Assembly (NCBI GenBank): GCA_947581865.1
Contig: CANPWA010000001.1
Coordinates: forward strand, 1 to 64,000
Direction of reading: 5' to 3'
Length of the DNA stretch: 64,000 bases
Origin: an uncultured Acetatifactor sp.
Lineage (GTDB): Bacteria; Bacillota; Clostridia; Lachnospirales; Lachnospiraceae
Below, piece after piece: positions 52,809 through 63,115 of this stretch; the first letter of the stretch is position 1; the number at the start of each line of letters is the position of its first letter. The notes below the pieces were generated by a model. It was not told the origin of the DNA, searched no databases, and saw nothing but the letters and a program-made list of their open reading frames with translations. The position numbers and the translations under genes are program-made.

Positions 52809-53447
52809 ATGGACGGGGTAAATAAAGAAGAAATGCAGGAAGAACAGGAAGCGGAACAGGAAATAGAACAGGAAGCAGAACAGGGTATGGAAGAGCCGCA
52901 GGAAGCCGCGCAGGAGGATGCGCCTGAGGAAGAGACGGCAGAGGATAAGGGAATGAGTCGTGCAGAGAAAAGAGCGGCGAAGAGACAGGGTAAGCAGGAT
53001 AAAAAGGTCGATGCCTATAAGGAGCAGATCGAACAGCTTGAGGACAGAGTGATGCGCCAGATGGCGGAGTTTGAAAACTTCCGCAAGCGCACCGAGAAGG
53101 AAAAGCAGACGATGTTTGAGACCGGGGCGCGAAGCGTTTTGGAAAAGATCCTGCCGGTGGTGGATAACTTCGAGAGAGGGCTTGCCACAGTGGAAGAAGA
53201 TCAGCTCAACGACCCCTTCGTAGACGGAATGAACCGGGTCTATAAGCAGCTTCTGACAGAGCTGGAGAATATCGGTGTGAAGCCTATTGAGGCGGTGGGC
53301 TGTGAATTCGATCCCAATCTCCACAACGCGGTGATGCAGGTGGCGAGTGAGGAGTATGAATCCGGCGTGATAGCACAGGAACTGCAGAAAGGTTATACCT
53401 ACCGGGATACGGTAGTGAGACATAGCATGGTGGCGGTGGCAGAGTAG
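52809..53447 (+). CDS. grpE: Nucleotide exchange factor GrpE
   Basis: Releases ADP from DnaK. 212 residues. A very acidic Glu/Gln-rich N-terminal tail (~1-50), a long coiled-coil (YKEQIEQLEDRVMRQMAEFENFRKRTEKEK) and the C-terminal beta domain (VKPIEAVGCEFDPNLHNAVMQV, GYTYRDTVVRHSMVAVAE) are present. Strong AAAAAGGAGG ribosome binding site. Between hrcA and dnaK in the usual order. Confidence 0.97.
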   Translation: MDGVNKEEMQEEQEAEQEIEQEAEQGMEEPQEAAQEDAPEEETAEDKGMSRAEKRAAKRQGKQDKKVDAYKEQIEQLEDRVMRQMAEFENFRKRTEKEKQTMFETGARSVLEKILPVVDNFERGLATVEEDQLNDPFVDGMNRVYKQLLTELENIGVKPIEAVGCEFDPNLHNAVMQVASEEYESGVIAQELQKGYTYRDTVVRHSMVAVAE

Positions 53448-53502
53448 ACAAACGCTTTGCCCGCCGGAGAAAAAGGAACAGACGATCACAGTTACAAACT
53501 AA

Positions 53503-55401
<1,899 letters not shown>

Positions 55402-55438
55402 GTTGATAAATGTGGTGTAAACAGAAAGGCTGACTACC

Positions 55439-56614
55439 ATGGCAGAGCAGAAGCGAGACTATTACGAAGTCCTCGGCGTGGACAAAAATGCCGATGAGGC
55501 TGCTATCAAAAAAGCATATCGTGTTCTTGCGAAAAAATACCATCCGGATATGAACCCCGGCGATGCCGAGGCGGAGAAGAAATTCAAAGAGGCGTCAGAG
55601 GCGTATGCCGTTCTGAGCGATCCGGAAAAGCGGCGGCAGTATGACCAGTTTGGTCATGCTGCCTTCGACGGCGGTGCGGGAGCGGGAGGTTTCGACTTCA
55701 GCGGCGCGGACTTCAGCGATATCTTTGGCGATATATTCGGTGACTTTTTCGGCGGCGGCCGCAGGAGCAGCGCAAGGAACAACGGACCCATGAAGGGGGC
55801 AAATATCCGTACCAGCGTGCGCATTGCCTTTGAGGAGGCGGTTTTCGGCTGCAGCAAGGAGATCGAGCTGACGGTCAAGGAGACCTGTAAGACCTGTAAC
55901 GGCAGCGGCGCAAAGCCCGGCACTTCCCCCGAGACCTGTTCCAAGTGCGGCGGTAAGGGTCAGGTGGTGTTCACCCAGCAGTCCTTCTTCGGTACCGTTC
56001 GCAACGTGCAGACCTGCCCGGACTGCCAGGGCACCGGCAAAGTGATCAAAGAGAAATGTCCCGACTGCCGGGGAACAGGCTATATTCCTATGAAGAAGAG
56101 GTATTCCGTGGAGATTCCCGCGGGCATCGACAACGGTCAGTCCGTGCGCCAGCCCGGTCTCGGTGAGCCCGGGGTAAACGGCGGTCCCAGGGGAGACGTT
56201 CTGGTGGAGGTCATCGTGGGAAGACATCCCATCTTCCAGAGACGGGATTTCAATATCTATTCCACGGTTCCCATGTCCTTTGCCGTTGCGGCATTGGGCG
56301 GCGAGATCTACATTGACACGGTGGACGGCAAGGTCATCTATGATGTGAAGCCCGGAACCCAGACGGACACCAAGGTGCGTCTGAAAGGAAAGGGCGTTCC
56401 CTCCCTCAGAAACAGAGAGGTGCGGGGAGACCATTATGTCACCCTTGTGGTGGAGGTGCCGGATAAGTTAAAGCCGGAGGCGAAGGAACTGTTAAAGCAG
56501 TTTGACGCGCTGGCAGGCGATACCTTAAATTCCACAAAGGCACAGTTTTCCGAAGTGGACGGAAACGGCGACGGAAATGCCAGGGAAGGGAAAAAGAAAA
56601 AATTTTGGAAATAA
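55439..56614 (+). CDS. dnaJ: Chaperone DnaJ (Hsp40, type I)
   Basis: Stimulates DnaK ATPase and delivers substrates. 391 residues. J domain has [21 protein letters not shown] and [11 protein letters not shown] (HPD motif). Next comes a Gly/Phe-rich region ([21 protein letters not shown]). Four zinc-finger repeats ([32 protein letters not shown]) and the C-terminal substrate domains follow. Last gene of the heat-shock operon, closed by a strong terminator. Confidence 0.98.
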   Translation: MAEQKRDYYEVLGVDKNADEAAIKKAYRVLAKKYHPDMNPGDAEAEKKFKEASEAYAVLSDPEKRRQYDQFGHAAFDGGAGAGGFDFSGADFSDIFGDIFGDFFGGGRRSSARNNGPMKGANIRTSVRIAFEEAVFGCSKEIELTVKETCKTCNGSGAKPGTSPETCSKCGGKGQVVFTQQSFFGTVRNVQTCPDCQGTGKVIKEKCPDCRGTGYIPMKKRYSVEIPAGIDNGQSVRQPGLGEPGVNGGPRGDVLVEVIVGRHPIFQRRDFNIYSTVPMSFAVAALGGEIYIDTVDGKVIYDVKPGTQTDTKVRLKGKGVPSLRNREVRGDHYVTLVVEVPDKLKPEAKELLKQFDALAGDTLNSTKAQFSEVDGNGDGNAREGKKKKFWK

Positions 56615-56623
56615 CACAATATT

Positions 56624-56677
56624 AAAAGGAGTACCGCGAAATAACGGATTATGGTTATGAAGCGGTACTCCTTTTTT
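56624..56677. terminator. Bidirectional intrinsic terminator between dnaJ and the convergent J-domain gene
   Basis: AAAAGGAGTACCGC (56624-56637) pairs perfectly with GCGGTACTCCTTTT (56662-56675). T residues follow on the plus strand, and the A-rich left arm gives a shorter T run on the minus strand. Confidence 0.92.
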
Positions 56678-56758
56678 GGAGATATTGATCCGGGGCGAAA
56701 GCCCTCGGTGTATGGGCGGCGCTTTTGGAACACAATTCCGGAACACGGAAAGGATTTT

Positions 56759-58027
56759 TTACGCCTTGTTCTGCAGGGCTGCCTTCAGCTGTTCATACTC
56801 CTCCCGCATCTTTTGGAAGGTTTCGGTATCTCCGTCTCCCGTGTCGGGGTGATACGCCTTGCACAGGGATTTATAACGCTTCTCCAGCTTTTCCATGTCG
56901 CTGCATCCGGCGAAGAATACCGGAGACTGCGGGGAGGCATTGCCTGCCTCCTGCGATTTTTTGGCAAAATGCTTTACCTCATCCCGCTGTTTTTCCAGCT
57001 GTTGGATCCGGGGAATCAGTTTCTTGAATTTATTCAGGGGAATCCCCTGTTTGTATCTGCTGCATTCCTCTACAATATCCGAGAGGTTGCGGTAGTAGCT
57101 GCCCCAGGCGCTGCGGAGCAGCGGGTTGTCCTGGACGTTCAGTGCGGATTCCACCATAGATGCAAGGGGTTCAAGACTGTTTATATGCTCCTCCAGATTC
57201 TGCATGTAGGCATCACCGGTGTCAGAGGCGTTTTCCTCACTGCGCGCCATATGCCAGTCGCGGCTTTGCAGATCCCGGATGTCGGCATCCATCTCTTCCT
57301 CTGTCATCTTCAGCTCCTGTGCCCATTCATGCCATTCCACTCCGAGGGAGATGAGAACGGTTATAAACAATGCCATCACCATCACAAACATTACAATGCC
57401 GTAGACCAGAGAAAAGGTATCAAATTTTCCCATGAACGTAAACAGCCCTATGCCAAAGGAAGCTTTCGCATGGAGGTGGATGCCGAGGAGGGCGTCGGCT
57501 ATCAGCAGGGCGCTTAACAGGAACGAGGCAGGCAGCGCAAAAGAAATGACGGTCACGATCACTTTATTGATCAGGCTGAGAATGGTATAGAACAGGCAGA
57601 AAATTGCGTTGGGCACTTTTTTGCCTGTCAGGCAGATAGATTGATAATCACTCTCACAGATCCCATGAAGTTTTAAAAATCCCGTATAAGCGAGATCATA
57701 TACAAACTCAAAGAAGCCGATGACGGCGCTCCAGATCAATGTGACAACGGAGGCCATCATGGTCATCACAAAAAATATAATCATTATGATAAGAAAACCG
57801 ATGAAGAAAACGAGAAGCAGCGTCAGCAGGACTTCCATCCCGCTTTCAGGATTTTTAAAAAATTCAAACCCCATTATTATAAAAAGGGTCAGTATCAGCA
57901 TCCCCAATATCAGTGCGAGCTTTTCCAACGCCTTGGCAGTCAGTTTGCATGCCGTGGCAAGAAGCAGAAGCGGGAGCGCTATCAGGGAGAGAATGTTGAT
58001 CTTCAGTATCTTCAGTATCTTTTCCAT
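56759..58027 (-). CDS. Multi-pass membrane protein with a C-terminal J domain
   Basis: 422 residues. The N-terminal half has about six hydrophobic segments (~10-30, ~36-55, ~64-110, ~140-185, ~205-235). The cytoplasmic half contains a Glu-rich helical region (EEEMDADIRDLQSRDWHMA) and, in the last ~45 residues, a truncated J domain: MEKLEKRYKSLCKAYHPDTGDGDTETF with the HPD motif and a final helix EEYEQLKAAL. It could recruit DnaK to a membrane site. The gene converges on dnaJ of the heat-shock operon and is followed on its own strand by the shared terminator. The upstream lipoprotein gene ends 11 bases before its start, so the two form an operon. I know no named family for this architecture. 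Confidence 0.82.
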   Translation of the reverse strand: MEKILKILKINILSLIALPLLLLATACKLTAKALEKLALILGMLILTLFIIMGFEFFKNPESGMEVLLTLLLVFFIGFLIIMIIFFVMTMMASVVTLIWSAVIGFFEFVYDLAYTGFLKLHGICESDYQSICLTGKKVPNAIFCLFYTILSLINKVIVTVISFALPASFLLSALLIADALLGIHLHAKASFGIGLFTFMGKFDTFSLVYGIVMFVMVMALFITVLISLGVEWHEWAQELKMTEEEMDADIRDLQSRDWHMARSEENASDTGDAYMQNLEEHINSLEPLASMVESALNVQDNPLLRSAWGSYYRNLSDIVEECSRYKQGIPLNKFKKLIPRIQQLEKQRDEVKHFAKKSQEAGNASPQSPVFFAGCSDMEKLEKRYKSLCKAYHPDTGDGDTETFQKMREEYEQLKAALQNKA

Positions 58028-58038
58028 GTCGTTTCCCC

Positions 58039-58995
58039 CTAATCTTCAAACTGTTGCAGCCGGTAACGGATATTATTGATCCCGGAGCCGCTTCCCAAAG
58101 AGATGGTCATCTCGTCTCCCGATTCCTCATCCCTGTAGACGGCAGAAGTGTTGTCAAAATTCCAGCCGTAGAGAAGACTTCCGGTGAAGGAATCCGGCTC
58201 CCCGTACAGCCCGGTGGACTTATTGCAGACATCCTCGATCGCCATACCCAGAGTGACTCCCTGAGGGAATACCGCATTATTTTTTGTCACATAAATTTCG
58301 ATCAGGCGGCAGTTCTTCCAGTCTGCCTCCTCTTCGCTGTCATTGAGCAGTGTCACCGTAATGCCCAGATTGCTGTCGGTCAGGGTGACCTGTTTGAAAG
58401 GCGCAACGGTATTTTCGAAGCTGATATCGAGCTGTGAAAGAAGCGGGGAGCTATCTTCGGCGCGCAGATCAAAAATCTGCCGGTTAATCTGGATCAGCCC
58501 GTCAAAAGGTTCTGCCAGCAGCATTTCCGGCATGGGCTGTACGGACATCCAGTGTCTGGTAAATTCCTCCGGATTGTCGATGGATACATGGAGCGTGGCG
58601 ATCCCTTCTTTTGTAAATTCCATTTTCTCCGAATCCGCCGCTATGGAGATGCCGGTGTTGGCAGCCTGGCTGGCATATACCATATATACCTGATAGGTGC
58701 CGGGATGCAGGGAAACCTCCTGTTTATAATCGTTTTTGGAATTCAGTGAGATTTCGTATTGCTTCTCATTCACCATGTTTTTCAGGGTTACATGGATTTC
58801 AAAATTTTCCTTCAGATTCTGCTCAAGCATATGAAATTCCTTTGGAATATCCGTGAAGGAAATGATGCCCTTGCAGTCTCCTTCGTTGAGCTTTCCGGTC
58901 TTGCCACATCCGGCGAGGGAAAACAGGGCAGCCAGAAGGAGAAGAGAGGGCAGTATGCGGTAGATCAGACATTTCTTTTGCAATTTCTTTTGCAT
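58039..58995 (-). CDS. Hypothetical lipoprotein
   Basis: 318 residues. Signal peptide (IYRILPSLLLLAALFSLAGC) with lipobox LAGC and lipidated Cys30. The mature part is mainly beta-patterned: an Ig-like stretch (YEISLNSKNDYKQEVSLHPGTYQVYMVYA), then a domain with IEIYVTKNNAVFPQGVTLGMAIEDV and LYGEPDSFTGSLLYGWNFDNTSAVYRDEE, which resembles a repeated feature of clostridial lipoproteins that track stability (YGxPxx). No enzyme motif. Co-transcribed with the downstream J-domain membrane protein. Confidence 0.78.
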   Translation of the reverse strand: MQKKLQKKCLIYRILPSLLLLAALFSLAGCGKTGKLNEGDCKGIISFTDIPKEFHMLEQNLKENFEIHVTLKNMVNEKQYEISLNSKNDYKQEVSLHPGTYQVYMVYASQAANTGISIAADSEKMEFTKEGIATLHVSIDNPEEFTRHWMSVQPMPEMLLAEPFDGLIQINRQIFDLRAEDSSPLLSQLDISFENTVAPFKQVTLTDSNLGITVTLLNDSEEEADWKNCRLIEIYVTKNNAVFPQGVTLGMAIEDVCNKSTGLYGEPDSFTGSLLYGWNFDNTSAVYRDEESGDEMTISLGSGSGINNIRYRLQQFED

Positions 58996-59059
58996 AGACG
59001 TTTTTTATCTCCTTTTTGCAGATTAAGACATAATCCCACAAGTAAACATTCTATCTGAT

Positions 59060-59088
59060 ATTATAGACGTAAATGTATAAAAGAGCAA
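59060..59088 (-). promoter_or_regulatory. Putative promoter of the lipoprotein/J-domain operon
   Basis: On the minus strand TTGCTC (59088-59083), a 17-base spacer and perfect TATAAT (59065-59060). Confidence 0.6.
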
Positions 59089-59096
59089 GGTATCAT

Positions 59097-59125
59097 TTGA
59101 CACAAATAGGCAGATAGTTTACTAT
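59097..59125 (+). promoter_or_regulatory. Putative promoter of the GT39-like operon
   Basis: Perfect TTGACA (59097-59102), a 17-base spacer and TACTAT (59120-59125). Back-to-back with the minus-strand promoter: the two -35 boxes are 8 bases apart. Confidence 0.68.
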
Positions 59126-59170
59126 ATCCATAGTATCTTAACGGTGATGTGTGAGAGGAGTTTTCAAAGA

Positions 59171-60646
59171 ATGAATGCAAAGCCGGGAAAGCGTGAGATG
59201 ACAATACGGACCCGTTTGCTATGGACGGCGGTTCTGTGCGCGGTGATGCTGGTGAGTGTGCTTCTGATGCTGACGCTGTGCGCGGATGAAGGCATCGATT
59301 ATGATGAATCCTACAGCTTTCGGAGCGCCAGGGACTTTACGCAGCTGGGAATCATACAGAAAATGATTGATGACTATGACACGGATGTGCCTCTCTATTA
59401 TTGTGTTCTGAGAGTATGGATCCGGCTGTTTGGCAAAATAGGGCATCGGTTTTTCGCGGCGAGACTGTTTTCCGTGGCGGGAACGATTGCCTCCATGGTG
59501 CTGGGGCTTACGGTGGTGCGCCGGCTGTGGGGGAATTATACGGCGCTTTTTTTTATGATCGCCACCGGGCTGGCTCCGGCCATGCTGCATGTGAGCGTCA
59601 ACATCCGCATGTATTCCTGGACCAATTTTTTGATGACTGCGTGCGCGGTGCTTGCCTTTTGCATTGTGCAGCGCCCTGAAAGCACAAAGTGCTGGGTGCT
59701 GCTCTGGGTGCTTACGATTGCTGCGTTCTTCTCCCATTATTTTACGGTGTTTGCCTGTCTGGCAATTTATCTTTATCTGCTGGCTGCGTTGTTTGTATAC
59801 GAGAGAAAAGCTGTGTGGAAGGTATTTGTATGTGGATCTACAACCCTGATCCCCCTGCTGGCATGGATGGTGGTTTCGGGTTTCTTTCACTTTGTCGACA
59901 CGGAGGGGCAGGGGGCAAAGAGGAAAGCCCCGGACATCAGCGGGCTTTTAAGTTACCTCTTTAAGACGGACATGCGTTTCTGGCTGCCGATCGCCGTTAC
60001 ATTAGTGGCAGTGGCGCTGATAGGCGGATTGTTTCTTATGAAGGCTGACCGCAGGGGGGAAAAGGGATTCGCGCTGACCTGTGTGTCGGCGATCTTTGTG
60101 ATCTATCTGACGGCGCTGCTGCTCTCTTCTTTCGCGTCTCATTTTTTTACGGCGCGCCATATCATGCACGCAGCGGGGATGATGTGGCTGGGGATCGCGA
60201 TCATACTGCCCCGTATAGACAGATGGGTCTATCTGTCGGGGGCAGCAGTGCTTGCCGGAATGTGTTATACCAATTATAGGGACGAGTATGAATTGGCATA
60301 TCGGGATACGCCCTATCTGGAGGATACCAAGATTTTCATCGAGGAGGAAATGCAGCCGGGGGATATCGTCATCTATACCGCGCCTGAAATGTACAGTACA
60401 TTATATAGCTGCTATATGCCGGATCAGATTTTTATTCATTTGGATGATGTGGAAGATATCAACGATCTGGCAGGCAGGAGAGTATGGTTTTTCAGCACGG
60501 ACTGGACCCGGTTTTTCTCGGATGAGGAAGTGGAGCTTTATCATATCAGTTCAGAGAATGTAGGGCACTATGGATTTCAGATCATGGATAACTGCACGGA
60601 TTTTGACCTCCTGAGACTTCAGATAGGAGGGATGAGCGGATCATGA
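59171..60646 (+). CDS. GT39/ArnT-like membrane glycosyltransferase
   Basis: 491 residues with about 10 membrane segments. The first extracytoplasmic loop contains GIDYDESYSFRSARDF, the acidic Asp-Glu motif of GT-C enzymes such as protein mannosyltransferases and ArnT. This is followed by DYDTDVPLYYCVLRVWIRLFG and RLFSVAGTIASMVLGL, a pattern common in PMT-2 domain proteins. They use polyprenyl-phosphate sugars to glycosylate proteins, lipids or polymers outside the membrane. The C-terminal ~110 residues are a soluble extracytoplasmic domain (DIVIYTAPEMYSTLYSCYM, GRRVWFFSTDW). ATG 59171 is preferred over 59144 because GAGGAG is about 10 bases upstream. Its stop overlaps the next start (ATGA). 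Confidence 0.85.
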   Translation: MNAKPGKREMTIRTRLLWTAVLCAVMLVSVLLMLTLCADEGIDYDESYSFRSARDFTQLGIIQKMIDDYDTDVPLYYCVLRVWIRLFGKIGHRFFAARLFSVAGTIASMVLGLTVVRRLWGNYTALFFMIATGLAPAMLHVSVNIRMYSWTNFLMTACAVLAFCIVQRPESTKCWVLLWVLTIAAFFSHYFTVFACLAIYLYLLAALFVYERKAVWKVFVCGSTTLIPLLAWMVVSGFFHFVDTEGQGAKRKAPDISGLLSYLFKTDMRFWLPIAVTLVAVALIGGLFLMKADRRGEKGFALTCVSAIFVIYLTALLLSSFASHFFTARHIMHAAGMMWLGIAIILPRIDRWVYLSGAAVLAGMCYTNYRDEYELAYRDTPYLEDTKIFIEEEMQPGDIVIYTAPEMYSTLYSCYMPDQIFIHLDDVEDINDLAGRRVWFFSTDWTRFFSDEEVELYHISSENVGHYGFQIMDNCTDFDLLRLQIGGMSGS

Positions 60647-61278
60647 CAGCCTTGAGAAAAGTTTTGTTTATTCTTACACTTCTGCTCGTGCTTTTCGTCT
60701 GGGTGCATCCCTTCCGGGAAGTGGGAAATGTCAGAAGCGGCGATGAAGGGCATCTTCGGACAAAGGCATTGGGGATAGGAGAAAGTATTACCCAGTTTTT
60801 CACCGCGGATGACAATAATATCATACAGCTGGAATTTGTGCTGGATTATGATGATACATCCGGCAGGGAAGGTCAAATGCTATTTGAACTTGTCAATTTT
60901 GACGGGGAAGTAATCTTTCAGGAAGAGTTGGATTACGCAGGGATGGAGGATTACAGTTACTGCGGCCCGGCAGTCAATGTCCCGGTCAGGAAGGGAAGGC
61001 AATATGCCTACCGGCTGACCAATCTGAGCATACGGGACAATCAGCCCTGCGGAATCTATACGACGGAGAAGGAAATGTGCTGTCTAAAGGGCGGGGCAGT
61101 GGAGACGGACGGGAAGAGGATTGACGGAGAGCTGCTCACCCGGGTGACATCGAACAGACCGCTCACCGCGGCGAATACGCTGTCCCTCAGCGGATGTATC
61201 GGGATGGCAGGCTTTGGGCTCTGCACCGTATTGGAGCGCGGGGCGGGGCGCCGGCAGAAGAACGGAATAAAAGAATAG
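60643..61278 (+). CDS. Exported/membrane protein of unknown function, coupled to the GT39-like gene
   Basis: 211 residues. N-terminal hydrophobic segment (~7-22, VLFILTLLLVLFVWV), then an extracytoplasmic beta-rich domain (ITQFFTADDNNIIQLEFVLDYDD, MLFELVNFDGEVIFQEEL, AYRLTNLSIRD), jelly-roll-like in pattern. A second hydrophobic segment sits near residues 182-200, before a basic tail (GAGRRQKNGIKE). It starts in the ATGA overlap with the glycosyltransferase, so it is likely its partner. Family not recognised. Confidence 0.75.
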   Translation: MTALRKVLFILTLLLVLFVWVHPFREVGNVRSGDEGHLRTKALGIGESITQFFTADDNNIIQLEFVLDYDDTSGREGQMLFELVNFDGEVIFQEELDYAGMEDYSYCGPAVNVPVRKGRQYAYRLTNLSIRDNQPCGIYTTEKEMCCLKGGAVETDGKRIDGELLTRVTSNRPLTAANTLSLSGCIGMAGFGLCTVLERGAGRRQKNGIKE

Positions 61279-61291
61279 AGAGGTTGTCAGT

Positions 61292-62287
61292 ATGAAATGG
61301 ATGAAATTTCGGGTAAAAACAGTCACGGATGCGGAGGACATCGTCATCAGCACCCTTTATGACATCGGGCTGGAGGGCGCCCAGATCGAAGATAAAATCC
61401 CTCTGACCGCCATGGAGAAAGAGCAGATGTTTGTGGATATTCTTCCGACGCCGCCGGAGGACGACGGTGTGGCGTATCTGAGCTTTTTTGTGGAGGTGCA
61501 GGAGGACGGTATGCTTAAGCTGCAGGGGGAGAGCGTCAGCCGGGAAAAACTGCAGGAGCGGATTGAAAATGAATTAGAGGATCTGAGAATGTTTGGCGAC
61601 ATCGGCGAGGGGACCGTGACGGTGGACGAGACCGAGGATATCGACTGGATCAACAACTGGAAACAGTATTTCCATCAGTTTTATATTGATGATATCCTTG
61701 TGATACCGTCCTGGGAGGAGGTAAAACCTGAGGACACCGGGCGGATGGTGCTGCATATCGATCCGGGCACCGCTTTCGGAACGGGTATGCACGAGACGAC
61801 CCAGCTTTGTATCCGACAGCTCAGAAGATATGTCACATCCCGGACGGAGCTTTTGGATGTGGGTACGGGGAGCGGGATCCTTGCGATCCTGTCTTTGATG
61901 TTTGGCGCCAGACATGCCGTGGGAACGGATCTGGATCCCTGCGCCGTGCCTGCCGTGAAAGAAAATTGTGAGGCGAACGGGATTGCAAAGGAGCGTTTTG
62001 ACATGATGATCGGCAATATCATCACGGACACGGAAGTGCAGGATCAGGTGGGGTATGAGAAATACGACATTGTCGTGGCAAATATTCTCGCGGATGTGCT
62101 GGTTCCTCTGACGCCGGTGATTGTCCGTCAGCTGAAACCGGGAGGAATTTATATCACCTCCGGCATTATCAATGACAAGGAGCAGACGGTGGTGGATGCG
62201 GTGAAGGCGGCGGGACTGAAGGTGCTCGATATCACCTGCCAGGGCGAATGGGTGTCCGTCACGGCGCAAAAGGAAATGTCTCTCTGA
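61292..62287 (+). CDS. prmA: Ribosomal protein L11 methyltransferase
   Basis: SAM-dependent trimethylation of ribosomal protein L11. 331 residues. N-terminal substrate-recognition domain (MKWMKFRVKTVTDAEDIVISTL), linker WINNWKQYFHQFYIDDILVIPSWEE, then the Rossmann methyltransferase core: DPGTAFGTGMHETTQLC, LLDVGTGSGILAILSLMFGA (SAM-binding), GTDLDPCAVPAVKENCEANG, and VVANILADVLVPL. 14 bases after the previous gene and 13 bases before rsmE, the common prmA-rsmE pairing. Confidence 0.96.
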   Translation: MKWMKFRVKTVTDAEDIVISTLYDIGLEGAQIEDKIPLTAMEKEQMFVDILPTPPEDDGVAYLSFFVEVQEDGMLKLQGESVSREKLQERIENELEDLRMFGDIGEGTVTVDETEDIDWINNWKQYFHQFYIDDILVIPSWEEVKPEDTGRMVLHIDPGTAFGTGMHETTQLCIRQLRRYVTSRTELLDVGTGSGILAILSLMFGARHAVGTDLDPCAVPAVKENCEANGIAKERFDMMIGNIITDTEVQDQVGYEKYDIVVANILADVLVPLTPVIVRQLKPGGIYITSGIINDKEQTVVDAVKAAGLKVLDITCQGEWVSVTAQKEMSL

Positions 62288-62300
62288 AGGGGGGATTCGT

Positions 62301-63047
62301 TTGTATCAGTTTTTTGTGGAGCCGGGTCAGATCAATATAAGTGACAGAAGTGTCATGATTACCGGAACAGATGTAAATCATATCAGAAATGTACTGCGCA
62401 TGAAGGTGGGCGAGGAGATCGCGGTGAGCAACGGGCAGGACGGAAAAGAATACCGCTGCGGTATCGCGGAATTTCTGGAGGACGCCGTGCGCTGTGAACT
62501 GCGTTTTGTGAAAGAGGATGGGGTGGAGCTGCCGGTTCGGGTGGTTTTGTTCCAGGGGCTGCCCAAAGCGGACAAGATGGAGCTTATCATCCAGAAGGCA
62601 GTGGAACTGGGCGTATATGAGATTGTCCCCGTTGCGGTCAAGCGCTGTGTGGTAAGGCTGGATGACAAAAAGGCGCAGGCAAAGACCGCGCGCTGGCAGA
62701 ATATCGCGGAGGCGGCGGCAAAGCAGAGCCGCAGGGGAATGATTCCCCAAGTAGCCCCTCTCGTCAGCCTGGAACAGGCCCTGGAGCGTGCAAAAGGAAT
62801 GGATGTGCGGCTGATCCCCTATGAACTGGCAGAAGGGATGGACCGGACCCGGGAATTATTCGGCAGCATCAGAGCCGGACAGACGGTGGCAGTGTTCATC
62901 GGTCCCGAGGGCGGCTTTGAGGAGAGTGAGATAGCCCTTGCACAGCAGCATGGCGTGGAACCTGTCACGCTGGGAAGACGGATCCTGCGCACGGAGACGG
63001 CAGGAATGACGGTTCTGGCATGGCTGGGTTATCTGCTGGAGCAGTAG
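62301..63047 (+). CDS. rsmE: 16S rRNA (uracil1498-N3)-methyltransferase
   Basis: Methylates U1498 of 16S rRNA. 248 residues of the SPOUT superfamily. An N-terminal PUA-like part (YQFFVEPGQINISDRSVMI, GTDVNHIRNVLRMKVGEEIAV) precedes the knotted methyltransferase domain: FQGLPKADKMELIIQKAVELG, VPVAVKRCVVRLD, AEAAAKQSRRGMIPQV, FIGPEGGFEESEI and LGRRILRTETAGMTVLAWLGYLL. The only suitable start is TTG at 62301, about 7-10 bases after GAAGGGGGG. The rare start codon would lower expression relative to prmA. Confidence 0.95.
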   Translation: MYQFFVEPGQINISDRSVMITGTDVNHIRNVLRMKVGEEIAVSNGQDGKEYRCGIAEFLEDAVRCELRFVKEDGVELPVRVVLFQGLPKADKMELIIQKAVELGVYEIVPVAVKRCVVRLDDKKAQAKTARWQNIAEAAAKQSRRGMIPQVAPLVSLEQALERAKGMDVRLIPYELAEGMDRTRELFGSIRAGQTVAVFIGPEGGFEESEIALAQQHGVEPVTLGRRILRTETAGMTVLAWLGYLLEQ

Positions 63048-63115
63048 ACCAAACAGATTTTTTCTGCATATGATAAAGATAAGAAACGTGAGATTATAGA
63101 TGAAGGAGTATCATC

